A stretch of 40,451 nucleotides of DNA, taken from positions 1 through 40,451 of the forward strand of contig NZ_RHHT01000060.1 in the NCBI RefSeq assembly GCF_003710985.1, in the 5' to 3' direction. This document shows positions 34,257 through 40,451 of the stretch, piece after piece. A model generated the notes under the pieces. It ran no database searches and had not been told where the DNA came from. It saw only the letters and a list, made by a program, of their open reading frames with translations. The position numbers were made by a program, and so were the translations under genes. Numbering within the stretch: the stretch's first letter is position 1; every line of letters begins with the position of its first letter. This DNA comes from Brevibacillus panacihumi. GTDB lineage: Bacteria > Bacillota > Bacilli > Brevibacillales > Brevibacillaceae.

Positions 34257-35615
34257 ATGATTGAAACTTTTTCTTTGTCAGCGAAATGGCGGCAATTCTT
34301 TACTGTCTTGCTGCCTATTTTGGTCTCGCAATTAGCCCTGTTTTCGATGACATTCTTCGATACGATCATGTCAGGACATGCAAGTCCGGTTGATTTGGCG
34401 GGTGTAGCCATCGGTGCGAGCCTATGGGCGCCGGTTCAGGCGGGTTTGACGGGGATCTTGATGGCTGTGATGCCGATGGTTGCCCAGATGGCGGGGGCGG
34501 ACAAGAAAAACGAGGTGCCGTTCACCGTCATGCAGGCCTTGTACGTGGCGATCATCATTTCGGCTGTTGTCATTGTGGTTGGAGCGTTAACCCTCAATTC
34601 GCTTCTCAACATGATGCAGTTGGAGCCGCAAGTGCGGCAGATCGCGCATGATTTCCTTTTTGCGATTGCGATTGGCATCGTGCCGTTATTCTTGTATACG
34701 GTCATTCGCTGTTTTATCGATGCCTTGGGAGAGACACGAATTACGATGGTGATCACGCTGATCTCCTTGCCGATCAACGTCGTGCTGAATTATTTTCTAA
34801 TTTTTGGTAAATTCGGCTTTCCGCGCTTGGGCGGCGTTGGAGCGGGGTATGCTTCGGCGATCACGTACTGGTGCATTTTTCTCATCAGTCTCTATGTTGT
34901 GAAGCGTGTATCGCCTTTTGTAGAGTTCGGCCTGTTTACCAAGCTGTATCGCTTTTCTATGAGCGCGGGGCGAGAATTGCTCAAGCTGGGCCTGCCAATC
35001 GGCTTTTCCATTTTCTTTGAAGTAAGCATTTTTGCCGCTGTTACCCTGCTGATGAGTGAATACAACACCGTGACGATTGCGGCGCATCAGGCGGCGATGA
35101 ATTTTGCCTCCTTTATCTATATGGTGCCGATGAGCATCTCCATGTCGTTGACGATTCTGGTCGGCTTTGAGGTCGGAGCGAAGCGGTTCCGTGATGCCCG
35201 ACAATACAGCTATTTAGGGATCGGCAGCGCTGTTGTCCTGGCCTTGTTGTTCGCGGTCATCCTGTACGTTTTCAATGAGCAGGTCGCAGGCTTTTATACG
35301 ACGGATGTCCAAGTGCTTCATCTGACCCAGAGCTTCCTGATGTACTCCATCCTGTTCCTGATTTCGGATGCGGTAGCTGCGCCAATTCAGGGGGTGTTGC
35401 GGGGGTACAAGGATGTTACGGTTCCTTTTGTGGTGGCACTGGTCTCGTACTGGGTCATCGGCTTGCCGCTTGGGTATGTACTGGCGCAGTACACCTCCTT
35501 TATGGCTTACGGGTACTGGATCGGGCTGATTTCAGGCTTGGCGGCCGGTGCGATCTTCCTCTTCGGACGTCAGCTGCGGCTGCAAAAACGAATGATTCGC
35601 GAGACGGCCACATAA
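34257..35615 (+). CDS. MATE family multidrug/metabolite exporter
   Basis: The 452-aa protein has twelve predicted membrane segments and the two-fold repeat of MATE transporters. The N-terminal motif [43 protein letters not shown] is typical of the NorM branch, and [37 protein letters not shown] marks the second half. It likely expels organic cations in exchange for sodium or protons; the actual substrate is unknown. ATG at 34257 has GAGGAAG before it and matches family length; an in-frame GTG at 34236 overlaps that site. Own promoter and own terminator make it monocistronic. Confidence 0.92.
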   Translation: MIETFSLSAKWRQFFTVLLPILVSQLALFSMTFFDTIMSGHASPVDLAGVAIGASLWAPVQAGLTGILMAVMPMVAQMAGADKKNEVPFTVMQALYVAIIISAVVIVVGALTLNSLLNMMQLEPQVRQIAHDFLFAIAIGIVPLFLYTVIRCFIDALGETRITMVITLISLPINVVLNYFLIFGKFGFPRLGGVGAGYASAITYWCIFLISLYVVKRVSPFVEFGLFTKLYRFSMSAGRELLKLGLPIGFSIFFEVSIFAAVTLLMSEYNTVTIAAHQAAMNFASFIYMVPMSISMSLTILVGFEVGAKRFRDARQYSYLGIGSAVVLALLFAVILYVFNEQVAGFYTTDVQVLHLTQSFLMYSILFLISDAVAAPIQGVLRGYKDVTVPFVVALVSYWVIGLPLGYVLAQYTSFMAYGYWIGLISGLAAGAIFLFGRQLRLQKRMIRETAT

Positions 35616-35635
35616 ATATGAGAATGATAACTGAT

Positions 35636-35668
35636 GGAAAATCTCAGTTCATGGGATTTTCCTTTTTT
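35636..35668 (+). terminator. Intrinsic terminator after MATE gene
   Basis: GGAAAATC pairs with GATTTTCC (35636-35643 and 35655-35662), followed by TTTTTT. Confidence 0.9.
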
Positions 35669-35690
35669 CGTATGAAGGGAATCAAGCATG

Positions 35691-35720
35691 TTTACAATAT
35701 GCCTGAAATATACGTATACT
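35691..35720 (+). promoter_or_regulatory. Candidate promoter of the MgtC-family gene
   Basis: TTTACA (35691-35696), an 18-base spacer and TATACT (35715-35720) lie 56 bases before the start codon. Confidence 0.5.
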
Positions 35721-35775
35721 TGTTATAGTGATGTAAGAAAAACTAACATGACGGTAGAGGAAGGAGAAGAAGCAG

Positions 35776-36459
35776 ATGACGTTTGATCTTGATTTTTTAT
35801 TGAAGCTGGGTGTCGCACTTTTTTTAGGATTATTAATTGGCGTAGACAGACAGCTCAAGCATAAGCCGCTTGGTGTCAAAACAAGCATGGTCATATCCGT
35901 AGCCAGTTGTCTGATTACGATCGTCTCGATCCAATCCGTGCCACGCTTCTCCATGCCTTCCGGAACGAATATGGACGCGATGCGCCTCGCTGCCCAGATT
36001 GTCAGCGGCGTCGGTTTTCTCGGGGCAGGCGTGATTCTGCGCAGAAGCAATGACGTGATCTCCGGACTGACCACCGCCTCGATGGTATGGGCTGCCTCTG
36101 GATTGGGAATTGCGGTAGGGGCAGGCTTTTATTTTGAAGCAGTATCTGCGACTCTTCTCATTATCCTGGCGATCAACGTATTCCCGCTGATTCTCAGATG
36201 GCTGGGTCCCAGTTCGCTGCGGCAAAGAGACCTGTCACTCAAAATCGTAGTGCTGGAACACGGGGATTTGGATATGGTATTCAAACAAATTAAACATCTG
36301 GACATGCAGGTGAAACGGGTAAAAGTAAAGGATGTCGAGAACGGACAGAAAAAGCTGGAGATGATGATTACCGCACCGGAAGATACGTATACCACGGATA
36401 TTTACAGCTCGCTCAAGCATGTAGACCACATCGCTTCCGTGGAAGTGGAGAGCAGATAA
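35776..36459 (+). CDS. MgtC/SapB family membrane protein
   Basis: The 227-aa protein has the MgtC N-terminal half: [35 protein letters not shown], then [21 protein letters not shown] and [24 protein letters not shown], giving four to five membrane segments. A cytoplasmic C-terminal domain of about 75 residues ([25 protein letters not shown] to the end) has an ACT-like beta-alpha pattern. MgtC proteins modulate magnesium homeostasis or ATP synthase in some pathogens; the general bacterial role is unsettled. GGAAGGAG stands nine bases before the ATG. A terminator follows, so it is transcribed alone. Confidence 0.9.
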   Translation: MTFDLDFLLKLGVALFLGLLIGVDRQLKHKPLGVKTSMVISVASCLITIVSIQSVPRFSMPSGTNMDAMRLAAQIVSGVGFLGAGVILRRSNDVISGLTTASMVWAASGLGIAVGAGFYFEAVSATLLIILAINVFPLILRWLGPSSLRQRDLSLKIVVLEHGDLDMVFKQIKHLDMQVKRVKVKDVENGQKKLEMMITAPEDTYTTDIYSSLKHVDHIASVEVESR

Positions 36460-36475
36460 CTGTAAAATGGACGAG

Positions 36476-36515
36476 GACCGATTGCAGCCCAAGGAAAGGC
36501 GGATCGGTCTTTCTT
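36476..36515 (+). terminator. Intrinsic terminator after MgtC-family gene
   Basis: GACCGAT (36476-36482) pairs with ATCGGTC (36503-36509), followed by TTTCTTCT. The loop is 20 bases and the stem short, so efficiency is uncertain. Confidence 0.6.
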
Positions 36516-36589
36516 CTATGGTTCGTGATTCCCGACAGGCAAAAGCTGGGCATGATAAAGCGGAGAATACCAAAGAAAGGGGATATAAC

Positions 36590-37978
36590 ATGGATTACCG
36601 CATCGAGAAGGATACACTGGGTGAGATGAAGGTACCGGCAGACAAATTATGGGGCGCGCAAACCCAGCGCAGCTTGCAAAACTTCCGCATCGGCAGCGAG
36701 AGGATGCCATTGGAGGTCGTCCGTATGCTTGCTGTATTGAAAAAAAGCGCTGCGCTCGCCAACCATAAGCTGGGCAAGCTGGATGAGGAGAAGGCGAAAG
36801 CAATCGTAGCTGCTGCAGATGAAGTGATCGCCGGGAAGTGGGATGAGCATTTTCCGCTTGTCGTCTGGCAGACGGGCAGCGGTACCCAATCAAACATGAA
36901 TGTCAACGAGGTGATTGCGCACCGAGCCAACCAACTGCTGGAGCAAGCCGGAAGCTCGGCGCGGATTCATGCGAATGACGACGTAAACAAGTCGCAAAGC
37001 TCCAACGATACGTTTCCTACCGCGATGCACATGGCGGCATTGGTGGCAGTCGAGGACCAGGTCCTGCCCGCGTTGGCCAGACTGCAAGAGACCCTGCAAA
37101 AGAAGAGCTCCGCGTTCATGGATATTATCAAGATCGGCCGCACCCATCTGCAGGATGCCACTCCGCTGACATTGGGGCAGGAGATCAGCGGCTGGGTCCG
37201 CATGCTGGATAAATGCGGACAGATGATCCGGGAGAGTGCGAACTACCTGCGAGAGCTGGCGATCGGCGGGACCGCCGTCGGTACGGGAATCAACGCACAT
37301 CCTCGTTTTGGCGAGATGGTGGCGGAGGAGATCAGTCAGCAATTGGGCAAGACCTTCCAGACGGCAATCAATAAATTCCACGCTCTCACCAGCCACGACG
37401 AGCTGGTATATGTACACGGTGCCTTCAAGGCGCTGGCGGCTGACCTGATGAAGATCGCCAACGATGTGAGATGGCTGGCAAGCGGCCCGCGCACAGGCAT
37501 CGGCGAGATCACCATTCCGGCCAATGAGCCGGGCAGCTCGATCATGCCAGGCAAGGTAAACCCGACTCAAAGCGAAGCCATGACGATGGTCTCCTGCCAA
37601 GTGATGGGCAACGATGCGGCGATTGGTTTTGCCGCCAGCCAGGGCAATTTTGAGCTGAATGTATTCAAGCCTGTCATCATAGACAATTTCCTGAAGTCTG
37701 CGCGACTGCTCACGGACGCGATGCATTCCTTTACCGAGAATTGCGCTGTCGGCATCGAGCCAAATCTGGCGGTCATCGAGCGCAATCTGAAGAACTCGCT
37801 CATGCTTGTTACGGCTTTGAATCCGCACATTGGCTACGAAAATGCCGCCTCCATCGCCAAGCTGGCCCACAAGGAAGGCTTGACGCTAAAAGAAGCGGCG
37901 ATCAAAAGCAATCTGTTGACCGAGGAGCAGTTCGATCAAATCGTAAGACCTGAGCAGATGATCCATCCAAAGGAATGA
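36590..37978 (+). CDS. fumC: Class II fumarate hydratase
   Basis: The 462-aa enzyme interconverts fumarate and L-malate in the citric acid cycle and works as a cytoplasmic tetramer. It shows [27 protein letters not shown] at the N-terminus, [20 protein letters not shown] near 100, [19 protein letters not shown] near 130, [16 protein letters not shown] near 185 and the superfamily signature [13 protein letters not shown] near 313 with the catalytic Ser. The length is normal for FumC. ATG at 36590 is chosen because AAAGGGGAT lies eight bases before it and the sequence from there matches the family. It has its own strong terminator. The Bacillus name is citG. Confidence 0.96.
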   Translation: MDYRIEKDTLGEMKVPADKLWGAQTQRSLQNFRIGSERMPLEVVRMLAVLKKSAALANHKLGKLDEEKAKAIVAAADEVIAGKWDEHFPLVVWQTGSGTQSNMNVNEVIAHRANQLLEQAGSSARIHANDDVNKSQSSNDTFPTAMHMAALVAVEDQVLPALARLQETLQKKSSAFMDIIKIGRTHLQDATPLTLGQEISGWVRMLDKCGQMIRESANYLRELAIGGTAVGTGINAHPRFGEMVAEEISQQLGKTFQTAINKFHALTSHDELVYVHGAFKALAADLMKIANDVRWLASGPRTGIGEITIPANEPGSSIMPGKVNPTQSEAMTMVSCQVMGNDAAIGFAASQGNFELNVFKPVIIDNFLKSARLLTDAMHSFTENCAVGIEPNLAVIERNLKNSLMLVTALNPHIGYENAASIAKLAHKEGLTLKEAAIKSNLLTEEQFDQIVRPEQMIHPKE

Positions 37979-37986
37979 CAGGACAC

Positions 37987-38024
37987 AAAAAACGCTTGGA
38001 TTCGATACAATCCAGGCGTTTTTT
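37987..38024 (+). terminator. Strong terminator after fumC
   Basis: AAAAAACGC and TGGATT pair with AATCCA and GCGTTTTTT around a six-base loop. The A-rich 5' side and T-rich 3' side would let it serve the convergent ABM gene too. Confidence 0.93.
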
Positions 38025-38045
38025 CGTTGCCGAAAGCAAGCTGCC

Positions 38046-38351
38046 CTACAGCCCTTTTCCGCCTCGTGGCTGTAAGGTGCTGATTCTCTCGATCCCGGTA
38101 ATGATTGGTTTTGCACGTTTTATCAAGGTTTGGGTAGATTCAAGAGTCAGGGAGGCTTGATGGGCATGTTCACTTTTCCAGACTTCATATACGTATACAG
38201 CATTTGGTTCATCGTTGGAGACATTTACGAGATATAAAAGGCATTCGTCCAGACTCTTCATGGATTCCGTTGCTTCCAACAGAATTTTCACTAATGTGTC
38301 ACGTTCGCCTTCTTTTGCAGTAAACTTGCCAAACAGCCCAAATTCACTCAT
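38046..38351 (-). CDS. ABM-domain monooxygenase-like protein (YgiN type)
   Basis: The 101-aa protein has the antibiotic biosynthesis monooxygenase (ABM) dimeric alpha/beta-barrel pattern: FGLFGKFTAKEGERDTLVKILLEA, CLLYLVNVSNDEPNAVYVYEVWKSEHAHQASL and a last strand. Family members include quinol monooxygenases and heme-degrading enzymes; the conserved residues of the heme-degrading type (Asn/His/Trp set) are not evident, so the activity is unknown. GGAGGG is five to six bases before the ATG. It is divergent from recQ and convergent with fumC. Confidence 0.85.
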   Translation of the reverse strand: MSEFGLFGKFTAKEGERDTLVKILLEATESMKSLDECLLYLVNVSNDEPNAVYVYEVWKSEHAHQASLTLESTQTLIKRAKPIITGIERISTLQPRGGKGL

Positions 38352-38506
38352 ATTTGCCCTCCTCTACTGATCTTTCTATCTATTCTATCCTATTTCCCAT
38401 TTCCCCCCAATACGGCCCTTTTGCCCTTGAACCCTTGTTTTGTTCCAAATGTGACGAGTACACTAGAAAAGACTAACGACAAATAAGTATAGAGAAGGTG
38501 ATTCTC

Positions 38507-40282
38507 TTGTTAGATAGAGCAGAAGCGGTTTTGCAGAAATATTTCGGTTATCCGACGTTTCGGGAAGGCCAAAAGAAAATCATCACCAGCTTGCTGGAAG
38601 GCCGCGACACAGTCGGCATCATGCCGACAGGCGGAGGAAAGTCCATCTGCTACCAGGTCCCGGCTATGCTTTTCGACGGAGTAACGATCGTCATCTCCCC
38701 GCTGATCTCTCTGATGAAGGATCAGGTGGACGTGCTGGTCAGCATGGGGATACCCGCTACGCAGATCAACAGCACCTTGAGCTACGGCGAGGTGCGGGAT
38801 CGACTGAGACAAGCAGCCCGCGGCGAGTATAAGCTCCTCTATATCGCGCCAGAGCGGCTTGAATCGGACTCTTTCCAGACGTTGATCGAGGAGGTTCCCA
38901 TCTCCTTTGTGGCGGTAGACGAGGCGCACTGCGTCTCCCAATGGGGGCATGATTTCCGGCCGAGCTATCTGGAGATCGCCCGTTTTCTGGACTCGCTGCC
39001 GCAGCGTCCTGTCGTGGCTGCGTTGACCGCTACTGCGACACCTGAGGTTACAGCGGACATCAGACGCCAGTTGTCTTTGAGGGACGAGCAACTTTTCATT
39101 ACAGGCTTTGGCCGGAACAATTTGAACCTGTCAGTCCGCCGTGGAGAAAACCGCCGCGATTTCATCTACGAGTATCTGCGCGCCCATCGCCAGCAGGCGG
39201 GGATCATCTATGCGGCTACCAGGAAAGACGTCGATGCCTTGCATGCCGATCTGCACAAGCGCGGCTTTTCCGTCACCAAGTACCACGCAGGTCTCACCGA
39301 GGAAGAACGCGCGCAGAACCAGGAAGCTTTTCTCTTCGACGACGTGCGCACAATGATCGCCACCAATGCGTTTGGCATGGGCATCGACAAATCCAACGTC
39401 CGCTATGTAATTCACTACAACATGCCGAAAAATCTGGAGGCGTACTACCAGGAAGCAGGCCGCGCCGGACGGGATGGAGAACCAAGCGAATGCGTCTTGT
39501 TGTTCCAGCCCCAGGATATCCAGACCCAGACGTTCTTCATCGAACAAAACGTCTTGTCCGACGAACGAAAAGAACATGAGTACAAAAAGTTGTATGCGAT
39601 GATCGATTACTGCCGCACCCCGCGATGCCTGCAGCAGTACATCGTCCACTACTTCGGCGATACAGCGGCGGAAGAATGCGGCCGCTGCGGCAATTGTACG
39701 GATGACCGCGAGCTGGCAGACATCACATTGGAAGCGCAAAAAATCTTCTCCTGCGTAAAGCGGATGAGGGAGCGCTTCGGTGCCTCACTTGTGGCCCAAG
39801 TGCTGAAAGGCTCCAAAAATAAAAAAGTGACGCAATTTTCCTTTGACCAGCTGCCTACCTATGGCGTGATGAAGGAGTACAAGGAAAAAGAGATAGTCGA
39901 TTTGATCCAGCTTCTGATTGCGGAAGGCTATCTGCAAGTAACTGAAAGCCAGTACCCGATCCTTAAGCTCGGGGAGCGGGCATTGCCGGTCCTGCGCGGC
40001 GAAGAGCAAGTCTGGCAGAAAATCGTCATTCGCCCCGTCCAGCAGACGGAAGACGACACCTTGTTCGAGCAATTGCGCTCTTTGCGTAAAGAAATCTCGC
40101 AGCGCGAGGGTGTCCCTCCTTATGTCATCTTCCACGACAGCACCTTGCGGGAAATGAGCAGTCTTTGCCCGACCGACAAACAAGCCATGCTCCAGGTAAA
40201 AGGTGTCGGGGAAGCGAAGTACGAGAAGTACGGTGAACTCTTTTTGGAGTGCTTGCAGAATTACGTGGCACAAAAGGTGTAA
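38507..40282 (+). CDS. recQ: ATP-dependent DNA helicase RecQ
   Basis: The 591-aa helicase unwinds DNA in the 3'-5' direction during recombination and fork repair. Domains in order: helicase core with FREGQ (Q-motif), Walker A MPTGGGKS near 41-48, [15 protein letters not shown] near 130, the motif VI region [11 protein letters not shown] near 320, a zinc-binding part ([10 protein letters not shown]...CGRCGNC) near 365-400, the winged helix RQC part, and an HRDC domain near 510-590. Length is that of RecQ proteins. I choose TTG at 38507 because AAGGTGAT then lies eight bases upstream; the in-frame GTG at 38498 is inside that site. No co-transcribed neighbour. Confidence 0.95.
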   Translation: MLDRAEAVLQKYFGYPTFREGQKKIITSLLEGRDTVGIMPTGGGKSICYQVPAMLFDGVTIVISPLISLMKDQVDVLVSMGIPATQINSTLSYGEVRDRLRQAARGEYKLLYIAPERLESDSFQTLIEEVPISFVAVDEAHCVSQWGHDFRPSYLEIARFLDSLPQRPVVAALTATATPEVTADIRRQLSLRDEQLFITGFGRNNLNLSVRRGENRRDFIYEYLRAHRQQAGIIYAATRKDVDALHADLHKRGFSVTKYHAGLTEEERAQNQEAFLFDDVRTMIATNAFGMGIDKSNVRYVIHYNMPKNLEAYYQEAGRAGRDGEPSECVLLFQPQDIQTQTFFIEQNVLSDERKEHEYKKLYAMIDYCRTPRCLQQYIVHYFGDTAAEECGRCGNCTDDRELADITLEAQKIFSCVKRMRERFGASLVAQVLKGSKNKKVTQFSFDQLPTYGVMKEYKEKEIVDLIQLLIAEGYLQVTESQYPILKLGERALPVLRGEEQVWQKIVIRPVQQTEDDTLFEQLRSLRKEISQREGVPPYVIFHDSTLREMSSLCPTDKQAMLQVKGVGEAKYEKYGELFLECLQNYVAQKV

Positions 40283-40288
40283 ATAAAG

Positions 40289-40318
40289 GGACTGTTGGGC
40301 GTAATGCCTCAACAGTCC
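40289..40318 (+). terminator. Hairpin after recQ
   Basis: GGACTGTTGGGC and GCCTCAACAGTCC pair around a five-base loop seven bases past the stop. There is no T tract, so termination may be weak. Confidence 0.5.
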
Positions 40319-40370
40319 TCCATGAGAAGCCCGCAAATGGTAGAAGGGGGACCAGGAGAAGCTGGTCGAG

Positions 40371-40451
40371 GAAAAAGGGAAAATAAGCGAAAGGCATTTG
40401 GGATCTTGACCCAGGCGGAGCGGAAAAGGCGGAACACGTTTTCAGCGGCAA
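40371..40451. repeat. Palindromic MITE-like element, right copy (cut by window end)
   Basis: The segment beginning GAAAAAGGGAAAA matches, in inverted orientation, positions 207 down to about 130 of the left copy, with a few substitutions and short indels; shared blocks include GGCATTTGGGATCTTGACC and AAAAGGCGGAACACGTTTT. Similarity extends a little upstream (GCTGG about 40361). The rest of the palindrome should follow beyond the window. Confidence 0.65.

Noticed and set aside
1..40451. CRISPR array, tRNA, rRNA, prophage or transposase gene
   Set aside because: No regularly spaced repeats, no tRNA-like cloverleaf or rRNA sequence and no integrase, transposase or phage structural motifs were seen.

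Overview
The window looks like chromosome of a low-GC-lineage Gram-positive rod with a moderate GC content, most likely Brevibacillus or a close relative in the Paenibacillaceae. The reasons are strong AGGAGG-type ribosome binding sites, use of TTG and GTG starts, an S-box (SAM-I) riboswitch in front of metNIQ, a yclNOPQ-type siderophore importer, and typical Bacillales hypothetical families (DUF2653, DUF2294, DUF218). This taxonomic call is inference; no rRNA is present.

Region 1 (about 2.0-18.4 kb) is the centre of interest. Two divergent transcription units leave a 177-bp control region at 4948-5124. Leftward are a 49-aa membrane microprotein, a zinc-ribbon membrane protein and a membrane-anchored SH3-domain protein, followed by a secreted family-10-like glycosyl hydrolase. 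Rightward run seven tightly packed genes: an exported vWA protein with one C-terminal membrane anchor, a 1121-aa tubulin-like GTPase, a large coiled-coil partner, a polytopic vWA protein, a small beta-rich protein, a zinc-ribbon P-loop GTPase of the double-GTPase type, and a GAP1-like GTPase-associated protein with a C-terminal membrane segment. Together they predict an envelope-spanning NTPase machine: GTPases and polymer-forming candidates inside, metal-dependent adhesion (vWA) and wall-binding (SH3) domains outside. Its function is not known to me. Related GTPase/GAP1 modules have been proposed from comparative genomics to be conflict (defence) systems.

Region 2 (18.4-22.4 kb) is a Fur-controlled catecholate/petrobactin-type importer in the order permease, permease, ATPase, binding lipoprotein. 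Two Fur-like boxes overlap its promoter, and a long hairpin precedes the binding-protein gene.

Region 3 (22.4-27.4 kb) holds a DUF218 protein, a two-gene operon of small membrane/hypothetical proteins, the metQ-metN-metI methionine importer behind a consensus sigma-A promoter and SAM-I riboswitch, and a divergent DUF2294 gene.

Region 4 (27.4-34.1 kb) is a six-gene operon that pairs a PotABCD-like ABC importer with a nucleoside hydrolase and an adenine deaminase. It is best read as purine nucleoside scavenging, despite the polyamine-like transporter sequence.

Region 5 (34.1-40.3 kb) contains housekeeping-type single genes: a MATE exporter, an MgtC/SapB-family protein, fumarase (fumC), an ABM-domain monooxygenase-like protein and recQ. 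Most are separated by clear intrinsic terminators.

Both window ends carry inverted copies of one palindromic MITE-like element, at 9-207 and 40371-40451. The right copy is cut by the window end.
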